From Mucilaginibacter kameinonensis (GTDB lineage: Bacteria > Bacteroidota > Bacteroidia > Sphingobacteriales > Sphingobacteriaceae): a DNA stretch of 64,000 bases. How positions within the stretch are numbered: position 1 is the first letter of the stretch; each line of letters opens with the position of its first letter. Under the pieces are notes generated by a model. It saw nothing but the letters and a program-made list of their open reading frames with translations. It did not search any database and was not told the origin of the DNA. A program made the translations under genes and the position numbers. Location: assembly GCF_003675385.1 (NCBI RefSeq), contig NZ_RCWZ01000004.1, positions 930,001 through 994,000 on the forward strand, written 5' to 3'. Positions 18,490 to 26,444 of this stretch are shown in pieces.

Positions 18490-18520
18490 GTTCCTCCGTA
18501 CCCTACTTCTTAATCCAACC

Positions 18521-18600
18521 GTCATTGCGAGGCACGAAGCAATCCCAAACTATACAGAGCCGCTCTACTAATCGGGGATTGCTTCGTACCTCGCAATGAC
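18521..18600. repeat. REP-like palindromic element, family B
   Basis: The 80-bp element runs from GTCATTGCGAGGCACGAAGC to its complement, with a stem of about 26 bp and one internal mismatch. A second copy in inverted orientation is at 21558-21638, so the two bracket the lutABC operon. The rest of the gap 18490-18819 is AT-rich and must hold the lut promoter; I could not identify a full -33/-7 pair there. Confidence 0.85.
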
Positions 18601-18819
18601 TTGGTGGTATATACGGGTCCCAAATCCCGGCTCAGACAATTCTTTTTCTGCAAATAAACGTCAACATTTTGCAAATAAAATTGAAAACTCGTATCACACT
18701 TAGCTGTACTTTCGGTGTTTAGTGTATAACCGTTTAATTTGCTTACAGGATACCAAAGGATAGTTGTGCAAATTATAAACGCTAATATTGCTTTAACCAA
18801 TAAAGTAAACGTGTAAACG

Positions 18820-19560
18820 ATGAGAGTTGCCTTGTTTGTTCCTTGCTATGTTGACCAGTTTTATCCCAATGCGGCCATTGCCACGCTGGAGTTGCTGGAG
18901 AAACTTGGCTGTGAGGTCCATTACCCTAAAAATCAAACCTGCTGCGGACAGCCGATGGCCAATTCGGGCTATGAGCATTTAACCGGCGGTTGCAATAATT
19001 TATTTGTCGATAATTTTTCGGGATACGATTATATCGTTTGTCCGTCGGGGAGTTGTACCCTGCACATCAAAGAGCATTTACATGCCGATGGAAAAGAAGA
19101 ACAGGCAACGGAGATCCGTAAAAGGGTTTATGAACTCACCGAGTTTTTGGTTGATATATTGCGGGTGAAACAATTGTCGGCCAGCTTCCCTTACCGGGTT
19201 GGCTTGCACCAAAGTTGCCACGGCCTGCGCGGATTACGCATAGCCCAGATGAGCGAGTTGGTTGCAGAGCCTTTCAGCAAGCCGGCCCAACTGCTTGATA
19301 TGGTTAACGGGCTTGAGCTGGTGCCATTAAGCCGCCAGGACGATTGCTGCGGTTTTGGTGGAACATTCTGTGTGGTTGAAGAAGCGGTATCGGCAAAAAT
19401 GGGTAAAGACCGCGTGGCCGATCACGTATCGCACGGTGCGCAATACATCACCTCGGCCGATCTGTCATGCCTCATGCACCTCGAAGGTATTTTACGCCGT
19501 CAAAACAGCGATGTTAAAGTAATTCACGTGGCCGAAATTTTAAACCACAGCATGCAATGA
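18820..19560 (+). CDS. lutA: LutA, lactate oxidation iron-sulfur subunit
   Basis: LutA is one of three subunits that oxidise L-lactate to pyruvate in the LutABC complex. The 246-residue protein has two cysteine-rich CCG-type domains: TCCGQPMANSG near 41-51 with CPSGSC near 79, and HQSCHGLRGL near 128 with DDCCGFGGTFC near 173-183. Length agrees with the family (about 240). Its stop overlaps the lutB start by four bases (ATGA), the usual sign of translational coupling. No lactate permease or LutR-type regulator is next to it. Confidence 0.92.
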   Translation: MRVALFVPCYVDQFYPNAAIATLELLEKLGCEVHYPKNQTCCGQPMANSGYEHLTGGCNNLFVDNFSGYDYIVCPSGSCTLHIKEHLHADGKEEQATEIRKRVYELTEFLVDILRVKQLSASFPYRVGLHQSCHGLRGLRIAQMSELVAEPFSKPAQLLDMVNGLELVPLSRQDDCCGFGGTFCVVEEAVSAKMGKDRVADHVSHGAQYITSADLSCLMHLEGILRRQNSDVKVIHVAEILNHSMQ

Positions 19561-20945
19561 GTACTACCACCACCAAAGATCACCCGCATTTAGCTGCCGA
19601 CTTTAACCGTGATGAACCCCGTGTAAACTGGCACGATGAAACCCTGTGGTGGGTACGCGCAAAAAGGGATATTGCAGCACACAAACTACCCGAATGGGAA
19701 TTACTGCGCGAAACGGCATCACAAATAAAATTTAACGTACTCTCAAACCTGAGCACCTATCTGGAGCAGTTTGAGGCCAACGCCACTAAAAATGGCATTA
19801 TAGTACACTGGGCGGCAGATGCTGCAGAACATAACCAGATTGTACATAGCCTGCTTGAGCAACGCGGCATTACCAAAATGGTAAAAAGTAAATCGATGCT
19901 TACCGAGGAGTGCCATTTAAACGACTACCTGAAAGACCACGGCATCGACGTAATTGACTCCGACCTTGGCGAGCGTATTGTACAATTGGCCAACGAGCCA
20001 CCAAGCCACATCGTACTGCCTTGTATCCATAAAAAAAAGGAAGAGATAGGCGATATTTTTCACGAGCATTTAGGGTCGGCCAAAGGCGAGTCGGACCCTA
20101 AAATATTGACTGAAACCGCGCGTCAACATTTGCGCGAGGTATTTTTAACCCGTCGCGCGGCACTTACGGGTGTTAACTTCGCTGTTGCGGAAACCGGCGA
20201 ATTTGTGATTTGCACAAACGAAGGCAATGCCGATATGGGCGCGCACCTGGCCGAGATCCATATTGCCTCAATGGGTATTGAAAAGCTCATTCCCGAAAGA
20301 AAGCATCTGGGTGTATTTTTACGCCTGCTTACCCGCAGTGCTACCGGGCAGCCGATCACCACTTATTCGAGCCATTTCAGTAAACCACGGGATGGCAGCG
20401 AAATTCATATTATTATTGTTGATAACGGTCGCAGCATTCAGTTGGGTCGTGAGGAATTCCGCAACTCATTAAAGTGTATTCGCTGCGGGGCATGTATGAA
20501 CACCTGCCCGGTTTACCGCAAAAGTGGTGGGCATAGTTATCATACAGCCGTTGCCGGGCCAATTGGTTCTATCCTGGCCCCTAACCTGGATATGAAAAAA
20601 TATGCCGATCTGCCCTTTGCTTCTACCCTATGTGGCTCGTGCAGTAACGTGTGCCCGGTTAAAATAGATATTCATGACCAGTTGTATAAATGGCGTCAGG
20701 TAATTGTCAAAGAAGGATATTCGCCTAAAGCAAAAACTATGGCCATGAAGGCTATGGCTTTAACACTGGCTTCGCCAGCTTTATACCGCATGGGCGGCAA
20801 AACCGGTCGACTGGTATTTAAATATGCTCCATTCGCGGTAAATAACAAATTAAACCCCTGGTATAACCAAAGGGAAATGCCTAAAGCACCCGACGAATCA
20901 TTTGGCGAGTGGTATGCCAAAAGGAAAGGAGCAAAAAACTCATGA
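19557..20945 (+). CDS. lutB: LutB, iron-sulfur/LUD-domain subunit of lactate oxidation
   Basis: The 462-residue protein has an N-terminal LUD domain (residues 60-290; NFAVAETGEFVICTNEGNAD is typical) and two 4Fe-4S binding motifs, CIRCGACMNTCPVY near 306-319 and CGSCSNVCPVKI near 359-370. It works with LutA and LutC in the cytoplasm to oxidise lactate. It starts inside the last codons of lutA (ATGA overlap) and its own stop overlaps the lutC start in the same way, so the three genes form one tightly coupled operon. Confidence 0.93.
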   Translation: MSTTTTKDHPHLAADFNRDEPRVNWHDETLWWVRAKRDIAAHKLPEWELLRETASQIKFNVLSNLSTYLEQFEANATKNGIIVHWAADAAEHNQIVHSLLEQRGITKMVKSKSMLTEECHLNDYLKDHGIDVIDSDLGERIVQLANEPPSHIVLPCIHKKKEEIGDIFHEHLGSAKGESDPKILTETARQHLREVFLTRRAALTGVNFAVAETGEFVICTNEGNADMGAHLAEIHIASMGIEKLIPERKHLGVFLRLLTRSATGQPITTYSSHFSKPRDGSEIHIIIVDNGRSIQLGREEFRNSLKCIRCGACMNTCPVYRKSGGHSYHTAVAGPIGSILAPNLDMKKYADLPFASTLCGSCSNVCPVKIDIHDQLYKWRQVIVKEGYSPKAKTMAMKAMALTLASPALYRMGGKTGRLVFKYAPFAVNNKLNPWYNQREMPKAPDESFGEWYAKRKGAKNS

Positions 20946-21535
20946 GCCGCGAAAAAATATTAGCCGCTGTAAAATTTAATCAGCCAGCAGCTTTGCCTCT
21001 GCCTGATATGGAGGTATTGAATACGTTAACCGATGTCAGAACGGACCTGGTATCAAAATACAAAACCATAGCTACAGCAGGCGGCAGCTTCGTTTACGAG
21101 GTAAATAGTTTTGACGAGATTAAAACTATCATCAATAATGAATTTAAGCCAGGCGTAAAGATCATATCGGCCCTCGATGAGCTGAGCGATTACATTTATG
21201 CCGAAACCGTAAAACACGAAGACGGCCACAACTTTGCCGATGTGGAACTAACGGTACTTCGCACCCAACTTGGTGTTGCCGAAAACGGTGCACTTTGGCT
21301 CACCGAAAAGGATATGGGCAGCCGGGTATTACCTTTTATTGCCCAGCATCTGGCAGTTGTGATTGGCAAAGATAATTTTGTGCCTACCATGGCCCAGGCC
21401 TACCAGGTCATTGGCGCGGCCGATTACGGCTATGGCGCATTTATTTCCGGACCTTCAAAAACGGCCGATATTGAGCAATCCTTGGTTATCGGCGCCCACG
21501 GGCCGAGGAGTTTATCGGTGTTTATACTCTCGTAA
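20942..21535 (+). CDS. lutC: LutC, LUD-domain subunit of lactate oxidation
   Basis: With the start at 20942 the protein has 197 residues and begins MSREKILAAVK, as expected for LutC. The ATG overlaps the lutB stop (ATGA), and a purine-rich AAAGGAG stands 11 bases before it, one of the few Shine-Dalgarno-like sites here. LUD-domain residues are visible: ELTVLRTQLGVAENGALWLTEKD and the C-terminal SGPSKTADIEQSLVIGAHGPRSL. It completes the LutABC complex. Downstream are a family B repeat and a cluster of hairpins. Confidence 0.92.
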   Translation: MSREKILAAVKFNQPAALPLPDMEVLNTLTDVRTDLVSKYKTIATAGGSFVYEVNSFDEIKTIINNEFKPGVKIISALDELSDYIYAETVKHEDGHNFADVELTVLRTQLGVAENGALWLTEKDMGSRVLPFIAQHLAVVIGKDNFVPTMAQAYQVIGAADYGYGAFISGPSKTADIEQSLVIGAHGPRSLSVFILS

Positions 21536-21557
21536 AAGATTATTTCAATAATAGAGC

Positions 21558-21638
21558 GTCATTGCGAGGTACGAAGCAATCCCCTATAAGCAGGTCCGCC
21601 CTGTATAGTTTGGGATTGCTTCGTACCTCGCAAATGAC
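21558..21638. repeat. REP-like palindromic element, family B (inverted copy)
   Basis: The element begins GTCATTGCGAGGTACGAAGC and ends with the complement, with one extra A near the right end (CGCAAATGAC). Its interior matches the element at 18521-18600 when read on the other strand (AAACTATACAG). It lies 22 bases after the lutC stop. Confidence 0.85.
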
Positions 21639-21663
21639 GTTTTTGTTACATATTTTATCTCGA

Positions 21664-21759
21664 GCTCGTTTGTAACGAGTGCGTAACACTGGTTTGCTTT
21701 ATAACGCAAACGGCGATACAATCGCCAGACCATATTAAGCGCTCGTTGCAAACGAGCGC
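21664..21759. repeat. Four consecutive hairpins
   Basis: Four perfect stems follow each other: CTCGTT/AACGAG (21665-21679), GTTTGC/GCAAAC (21692-21711), GGCGAT/ATCGCC (21712-21726) and GCGCTCGTT/AACGAGCGC (21739-21759). The first and last share the motif CTCGTTnnnAACGAG, so the whole unit can also fold as one long imperfect structure. It codes for nothing obvious and has the form of a repeat element or a structured RNA 3' end. Confidence 0.7.
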
Positions 21760-21837
21760 AAGGCTAATTCCTTACAACCGAGCCCCCCTATTTCTCCTAA
21801 AAATCAACTATTTACAACAATGACAAAAAGATGATAA

Positions 21838-21863
21838 AAAAATATACCAATCGGTATATTTTT
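21838..21863. promoter_or_regulatory. TetR-type operator 1, upstream of SDR
   Basis: AAAAATATACC and its exact complement flank AATC, an 11-bp palindrome. The core TACCnnnnGGTA is shared with operators at 22650-22687 and 24262-24275. A -7 box, TATTTTTG (21857-21864), overlaps the right half, so a bound repressor would block the promoter of the SDR gene. Confidence 0.8.
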
Positions 21864-21893
21864 GTCTTGTCGAAATTAATGACACTCAACAAA

Positions 21894-22631
21894 ATGAAAA
21901 ACTCACAAAATACAGTACTTATCACCGGTGGCAGTGCCGGTATAGGTTTTGAAATTGCCAAACAACTATCAGCAAAAAATAACCATGTAATTATCATTGG
22001 CCGCAACCAGGAACGTTTGGATAAAGCAGCAGCTCAATTACAGAATGTAACTGCTATTAAAGCCGATATATCAAATGCCGATGATGTAGAAGCGTTAACC
22101 GCAAAACTGACTAAAGATTTCCCTCAATTGAACGTAGTGATCAATAACGCCGGTGCAGCATCAATCAACGACCTGCTTACTACGCCTAATGTTTTTGAAA
22201 ACGCGCAAGCAGAAATGTTTACCAACTATATTTCAGTTATCCGTTTAAATGAAAAATTGTTGCCTGTTTTACAACAACAAAGCGAAGCTGCCATCGTGAA
22301 CGTATCATCAATAGTTGCCTTTTTGCCCGGCAAACAAACTTCTACCTATTCGGCAAGTAAAGCTGCTTTACACTCATACACCATCTCGTTAAGGGTAGCT
22401 TTAGAAGATACCAATGTTAAAGTATTTGAATTGATGCCACCATTGGTTGATACCGAATTTTCGGCAGAGATTGGTGGCCATAACGGTATCCCGGCCTCAC
22501 AGGTTGCTGATGAATTTGTTGCCGGTTTTGAAAGCAATAACTTCGAGATCCGCGTTGGTGGCACCGAGCCATTCTACCGCTTGTTCCTGTCAAACCCAGC
22601 CGAAGCGTTGAAAGCCCTTCACCAGAGATAA
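21894..22631 (+). CDS. SDR-family oxidoreductase (DltE-like)
   Basis: The 245-residue protein has the Rossmann glycine motif TGGSAGIG near 11-18, the NNAG element (VVINNAGAAS) and the catalytic YSASK near 150-154, so it should be an NAD(P)H-dependent oxidoreductase. It resembles DltE-type SDRs by its tail with RVGGTEPFYRLFLSNP. The start at 21894 gives the standard N-terminus; an ATG at 21879 adds five residues and is possible, whereas the ATG at 21831 lies upstream of the promoter box. Its promoter overlaps operator 1, linking it to the TetR gene at 24285. The stop codon lies in the loop of the terminator hairpin. Confidence 0.85.
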   Translation: MKNSQNTVLITGGSAGIGFEIAKQLSAKNNHVIIIGRNQERLDKAAAQLQNVTAIKADISNADDVEALTAKLTKDFPQLNVVINNAGAASINDLLTTPNVFENAQAEMFTNYISVIRLNEKLLPVLQQQSEAAIVNVSSIVAFLPGKQTSTYSASKAALHSYTISLRVALEDTNVKVFELMPPLVDTEFSAEIGGHNGIPASQVADEFVAGFESNNFEIRVGGTEPFYRLFLSNPAEALKALHQR

Positions 22632-22650
22632 TTCTCTGGTTTAATTTTTT
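22621..22650 (+). terminator. Terminator overlapping the SDR stop codon
   Basis: ACCAGAGA and TCTCTGGT form a perfect 8-bp stem around the loop TAAT, which contains most of the stop codon (22629-22631). It is followed by TTAATTTTTT. Confidence 0.75.
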
Positions 22651-22687
22651 CGGCCTAAAAAATACCGATTGGTATTTTTTAGGCCGA
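22650..22687. promoter_or_regulatory. TetR-type operator 2, upstream of MFS exporter
   Basis: This is a perfect 17-bp inverted repeat around GATT with the same TACCnnnnGGTA core as operators 1 and 3. The right half contains TATTTTTT (22673-22680), close to the -7 consensus, 33 bases before the MFS start. The outer GC-rich pairs (TCGGCCT/AGGCCGA) could also let it act as a hairpin. Confidence 0.8.
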
Positions 22688-22712
22688 TTATTAGTTTATA
22701 ATTCATACTCCA

Positions 22713-24254
22713 ATGAAAAAAAGCATCCTTATCATAACCGTTATAGCCGCCGCTATCATGGAACTGATAGATACCTCCATAGTAAACGTAGCCCTATCGC
22801 ACATGAGCGGTAACCTTGGCGCCACGCTTGAAGATACATCCTGGGTTATTACAGCTTATGCCATAGCTAACATTATAGTAATACCCATGACCAGCTTTTT
22901 GACCACAAAACTCGGTCGCCGCAATTATTATATCGGCTCCATCATCGCGTTTACCTTCTTTTCGGCTATGTGCGGGCTGGCCTCAAATATCTGGACGCTG
23001 GTCGCCTTCCGCTTCTTGCAAGGCATTGGCGGCGGTGCACTGTTATCGGTATCTCAGGCCATTGTGTTTGAGGTTTATGGTAAAGAGCGCGTGAGCATAG
23101 CCAGCGCGTTATTTGGCGTGGGTGTGTTTTTAGGTCCGACCATTGACCCTACCCTTGGTGGTTTCATTACCGAAAATTATAGCTGGCCATGGATCTTTTA
23201 CATCAACATCCCCATTGGTATTGCTGTAACCGTGTCAAGTTTATTACTGGTTACAGAACCGGAGATAAAAGCCAAAGTAAAAAGTGTAGACTGGTGGGGG
23301 ATTCTCCTGCTGATCATAGGCATTGGATCGCTTCAAACTGTGCTGGAACGTGGTGAAACTGACGACTGGTTTTCTGCCAATTACATTATCGTTTTAACTA
23401 TTGTAGCCGTTATCTCTTTAAGCACATTTATCTGGTGGGAATTGACAACCCCTAACTCGGTTATTGATTTAAGGGTATTACGAAGCAAATCCCTGGCTGT
23501 TGCTGCTATCCTTACATTTGTGACCGGTTTTGGATTATTTACATCTGTATTCCTTACACCGGTACTTGCACAAAGGGTGTTACTATTTCCGCCTACCATT
23601 ACCGGGCTTATTTTGTTACCAGGTGCGGTGCTGGCCATTGTGGGCTTGCTATTTTCAGCAACGCTATTAAAGAAGGGAGTATCACCGTTGGTTATTATCA
23701 CCGCAGGCTTTGTTATCTTCATCTCGTTTACCTGGCAAATGTCGCACATGAATCTGGAGGCATCACCCGGCGACTTGGTTGGCCCGCTTATTTACAGGGC
23801 TATGGGTATCGCGTTATTGACCGTTCCACTTACCGCTTTGGCTGTATCAGGTCTTGAGCCTAAAGATATCCCACAGGGTACAGCCCTTAATAACATGATG
23901 CGACAATTAGGCGGCTCCTTTGGTATCGCAGTGATTAATACCTATGTTGCCCAACGTTTCGGGTTGCACCGCAGCGACCTGTTGCAGAACATCAATATCT
24001 TTAACGATCAAACTACGGCAAGGATAGCCAAGTTAACTAATTATTTCAGCAGCCGGGGTTTCTCATCGTTCGACGCGCATAATAAAGCAATGGCTGTTAT
24101 TGACAGTACCATTAACAGGCAATCATCACTGCTAAGTTACCTGGATGCCTACCTGTTTTCGGGCCTGATATTTTTACTGGCGATGCCGCTCCTGTTTTTG
24201 GTTGTTAGCCGTAAAAAACAAACCAGACCTGTTGTTATTGTTAGTGACCACTAA
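22713..24254 (+). CDS. MFS drug exporter, DHA2 (EmrB/QacA) family
   Basis: The 513-residue protein has about 14 hydrophobic segments, as in the DHA2 family of proton-driven drug exporters. Typical motifs are visible: ELIDTSIVNVALSHMSGNLG in the first segment (motif D1-like), SWVITAYAIANIIVIPMTSFLTTKLGRR (motif A), and GIGGGALLSVSQAI with FLGPTIDPTLGGFITENYSWPWIFYINIPIG (motif C). It is set in the inner membrane and should pump hydrophobic or cationic compounds out. Operator 2 lies just upstream and the TetR gene 30 bases downstream, the normal arrangement for an inducible exporter. No EmrA-type partner is present. Confidence 0.92.
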   Translation: MKKSILIITVIAAAIMELIDTSIVNVALSHMSGNLGATLEDTSWVITAYAIANIIVIPMTSFLTTKLGRRNYYIGSIIAFTFFSAMCGLASNIWTLVAFRFLQGIGGGALLSVSQAIVFEVYGKERVSIASALFGVGVFLGPTIDPTLGGFITENYSWPWIFYINIPIGIAVTVSSLLLVTEPEIKAKVKSVDWWGILLLIIGIGSLQTVLERGETDDWFSANYIIVLTIVAVISLSTFIWWELTTPNSVIDLRVLRSKSLAVAAILTFVTGFGLFTSVFLTPVLAQRVLLFPPTITGLILLPGAVLAIVGLLFSATLLKKGVSPLVIITAGFVIFISFTWQMSHMNLEASPGDLVGPLIYRAMGIALLTVPLTALAVSGLEPKDIPQGTALNNMMRQLGGSFGIAVINTYVAQRFGLHRSDLLQNINIFNDQTTARIAKLTNYFSSRGFSSFDAHNKAMAVIDSTINRQSSLLSYLDAYLFSGLIFLLAMPLLFLVVSRKKQTRPVVIVSDH

Positions 24255-24261
24255 AAACTAA

Positions 24262-24275
24262 ATACCAGTTGGTAT
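24262..24275. promoter_or_regulatory. TetR-type operator 3, on the tetR promoter
   Basis: ATACC and GGTAT flank AGTT. The right half forms the start of a perfect -7 box, TATATTTG (24273-24280), only four bases before the ATG at 24285. Binding here would give autorepression. The very short distance suggests a leaderless or nearly leaderless transcript. Confidence 0.75.
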
Positions 24276-24284
24276 ATTTGTATT

Positions 24285-24887
24285 ATGGAAAACGAATTGT
24301 CAAAAGCCGAGCGTACGCGTCAGTTCATTATTGAGCGTACTTCACCTGTATTTAATAAAAAAGGTTACGCGGGCACTTCTCTTTCTGACCTTACCGAGGC
24401 TACCGGCCTTACCAAAGGCAGCATTTACGGCAACTTTAAAAACAAGGAAGAAGTAGCTGCCGAAGTATTTGAATATAACTCGGGCAAGGTGCGTAAACAG
24501 ATCCAGGAGCGCATTCAGCGGGCTACCAGCTATCATGATAAGCTATTGGTTTACGCCCAGGTATATCACAGCTTTACCCGGGGTGATTTTATTCCCGGCG
24601 GCTGCCCTATCCTGAACACCGCTGTTGATGCCGATGACACTAATCCGCTGTTAAAAGATAAAGCTGCCAAAGCGGTAATCCGCTGGAAAACCGGCATCGA
24701 AAACCTTATTAAAGGAGGTATTGAAGCCGGCGAACTAAAACCGGACATTAATATTACGGAGACAGCTTTAAGCATGATTGCGATGATTGAAGGCGGAATC
24801 ATGATCTCGAAAGTGACTGATTCACCTGCAAATCTTGATATCGTTTTGACATCTGTTCATAGCATGGTAGATAGCCTGAAGCTGTAA
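24285..24887 (+). CDS. TetR/AcrR-family repressor of the SDR-MFS cassette
   Basis: The 200-residue protein has a typical TetR N-terminal DNA-binding domain: RTRQFIIERTSPVFNKKGYAGTSLSDLTEATGLTKGSIYGNFKNKEEVAAEVF (about 9-62), with the recognition helix at KGSIYGNF. The C-terminal part (residues 80-200, GDFIPGGCPILNTAVDADD and IENLIKGGIEAGELKPD) matches regulators of the TetR_C_33 type. It most likely binds the three TACCnnnnGGTA palindromes before itself, the exporter and the SDR gene, and is released by a compound that the exporter removes. The ligand is unknown. Confidence 0.9.
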   Translation: MENELSKAERTRQFIIERTSPVFNKKGYAGTSLSDLTEATGLTKGSIYGNFKNKEEVAAEVFEYNSGKVRKQIQERIQRATSYHDKLLVYAQVYHSFTRGDFIPGGCPILNTAVDADDTNPLLKDKAAKAVIRWKTGIENLIKGGIEAGELKPDINITETALSMIAMIEGGIMISKVTDSPANLDIVLTSVHSMVDSLKL

Positions 24888-24909
24888 TTTTATAGCCCCA
24901 GGTTGTGAC

Positions 24910-24940
24910 TTGATTGTTACAATAATTGGACATAACTTTG
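24910..24940 (+). promoter_or_regulatory. Promoter of the single-domain response regulator
   Basis: TTG at 24910-24912 and TAACTTTG at 24933-24940 are separated by 20 bases, a full match to the Bacteroidota -33/-7 pattern. About 45 bases of leader would precede the ATG at 24990. Confidence 0.65.
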
Positions 24941-24989
24941 AAAACAAAAGAAACGTTCCCAGCGTTGTCTCCTTTACCAATTATTATTT

Positions 24990-25379
24990 ATGTCAAAAAA
25001 AATTTTGATCCTTGATGATAGCGAGGATATTTTGGAAGTGATGAAAGATGCTCTTGAAATGGAGCACTATGAAGTTGAGGTATTGAATTATACTGATGAC
25101 ATATGCAAGGCGGCCCTATCAGCCAATGCCGATCTTGTAATTTTGGACTACATTTTATTCGGTATTAATGGTGGTGAACTTTGCCACATGCTCAAAACAA
25201 CCCCGGCTACAGCGCACATCCCGGTGGTGATGGTATCAGCCTACCCGCGCGTACTCGAATCATTAGGTAATTACGGTTCCGATGCCTTTATTGCCAAGCC
25301 TTTTAACATCAGCGATATTGTTGACACGGTTAACCACTGCTTTTTAGGAGCCGGTGATGACGTGGCACACGTAATGTAA
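24990..25379 (+). CDS. Single-domain response regulator (CheY-like receiver)
   Basis: The 129-residue protein is a receiver domain without an output domain. The phosphorylation site is Asp53 (VILDYIL), the acidic pair is Asp9-Asp10, the switch Ser lies in VVMVSAYP near 86, and the conserved Lys in FIAKPFN near 103. It should be phosphorylated by a histidine kinase and signal through protein contacts. No kinase lies nearby, so it is an orphan. It has its own promoter and is followed by a 33-bp palindrome. Confidence 0.92.
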   Translation: MSKKILILDDSEDILEVMKDALEMEHYEVEVLNYTDDICKAALSANADLVILDYILFGINGGELCHMLKTTPATAHIPVVMVSAYPRVLESLGNYGSDAFIAKPFNISDIVDTVNHCFLGAGDDVAHVM

Positions 25380-25401
25380 GATTTTTCTGCTTGAGAATTA
25401 T

Positions 25402-25434
25402 AAACTTACGAAGTTTTAAAAACTTCGTAAGTTT
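25402..25434. terminator. 33-bp palindromic hairpin, also present at 58096
   Basis: AAACTTACGAAGTT and its exact complement surround TTAAA. It lies between the convergent response regulator and DUF4268 genes, so it can terminate both. The identical 33 bases occur again at 58096-58128, also just behind a regulator gene. Confidence 0.75.
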
Positions 25435-25456
25435 TCACTTTATCCAGCCTTAAAGT

Positions 25457-25918
25457 TTACTTAAACAATTCAAAACTATATTGTGCTACACTCCAAAACT
25501 CATCAAGCGCGATGATTCTTGGTTTAAAAAAGGAGATGAGCACGGGCCAGTCTTCCTGTTTAAATACACTTACATCGGGTAATCTTTTAATGATCCGGCT
25601 TACAGTTTTGTTATACTCGTCGGTAGTATGCAATTGCCAGTCCCATTCTTCATCGAGCTGGGCGTTGAGCACATTTTTTAATTCCATAAACTGATCAAAC
25701 ATCAATTGCTGAATGTCTGCATCAGGGTGGCTCATTTCTATGGCAATAAAAGCCGACTTTTTATCAGCTTCCATTTTAAAATACAGATGTTTAATGCCTG
25801 TTTTATAATTAACCCAGTTGGTGCGCAGGCCATCGGCGGATAACTGGGGTTTTAAGTATTGCCCGAACGCTGTCCAGAAAGCCTGTTTTAATTGAGTTGC
25901 CTGTTCTTTTGAATACAA
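25457..25918 (-). CDS. DUF4268 domain-containing protein
   Basis: The 153-residue protein starts at a TTG codon (25918), reading MYSKEQATQLKQAFWTAFGQYLKP. That is the expected N-terminus of DUF4268 proteins as I recall them, and no ATG is available in frame nearby, so the TTG start looks real. Further family features are INWVNYKTGIKHLYFKMEAD-like and a C-terminal DEFWSVAQYSFELFK. Function is unknown; members are small cytosolic proteins related in part to restriction-associated domains. The gene stands alone between convergent and divergent neighbours. Confidence 0.75.
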   Translation of the reverse strand: MYSKEQATQLKQAFWTAFGQYLKPQLSADGLRTNWVNYKTGIKHLYFKMEADKKSAFIAIEMSHPDADIQQLMFDQFMELKNVLNAQLDEEWDWQLHTTDEYNKTVSRIIKRLPDVSVFKQEDWPVLISFFKPRIIALDEFWSVAQYSFELFK

Positions 25919-26030
25919 ATTTATGGGAATTGATAAGGGGCAAAAGTAAGGGTTTTAAAATTAAACGATGTAAAGTGTTATCCGAAGTGTAGGAAAATTG
26001 AGATATGTGAAAGTGAAATGATTTCTCCTC

Positions 26031-26060
26031 CATGTTATTGCGAGCGAAGCGCAGCAATGG
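26031..26060. repeat. Half of a family A REP-like element
   Basis: CATGTTATTGCGAGCGAAGCG followed by CAGCAATGGCA matches only the left arm of the element at 2735. The right arm is missing, so this is a remnant. Confidence 0.6.
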
Positions 26061-26156
26061 CACAAAGGCAGGTAACAGCTGCGAAAAACACTATTTTTTA
26101 TAATGTCACTGGTAAAAAGATAAACCATATCTTTATCCCTACCACATTTATATTTT

Positions 26157-26444
26157 ATGGCAAGCTATCAGGTAAATTGTATTGATAAACCCAAAGCATC
26201 GAGCACGGTTGAACAGATCACCCACATTGGTTATTATGAATCGTTAGACAGGCCAAGGGTAGTAATTTCCGTTGCTGAAGCCATAGCCCGCATTGAAGTT
26301 AATAGCCAGGCCCTGTATGTAAGTACCGAACGAGGCAAAACCTACCTCACCATAGTAAAACCAGAAAACGGCGGTAAAAAACACCTCAAATCATTAACCG
26401 ACAGGGCGGGTATTGACAACCTGCTGACGTTGGAAGAGGTTTAA
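26157..26444 (+). CDS. DUF3892 domain-containing protein
   Basis: This 95-residue protein fits DUF3892: a first strand YQVNCIDKP, then EQITHIGY, SVAEAIARIE, LYVSTERGKTYLTIVKPENGGKKHLKSLTDRAGIDNLLTL. Family members are 80-100 residues and of unknown function; they often occur as small stand-alone genes. No signal peptide or membrane segment is present. It is divergent from the DUF4268 gene. Confidence 0.82.
   Translation: MASYQVNCIDKPKASSTVEQITHIGYYESLDRPRVVISVAEAIARIEVNSQALYVSTERGKTYLTIVKPENGGKKHLKSLTDRAGIDNLLTLEEV

Noticed and set aside
19557..20945. LutB as a ferredoxin-type subunit of glycolate oxidase (GlcF)
   Set aside because: The N-terminal LUD domain and the flanking lutA and lutC genes fit the lactate system.
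22650..22687. Operator 2 as the terminator of the SDR gene
   Set aside because: A better terminator lies just upstream (22621-22650), and the TACCnnnnGGTA core is shared with two other promoters.
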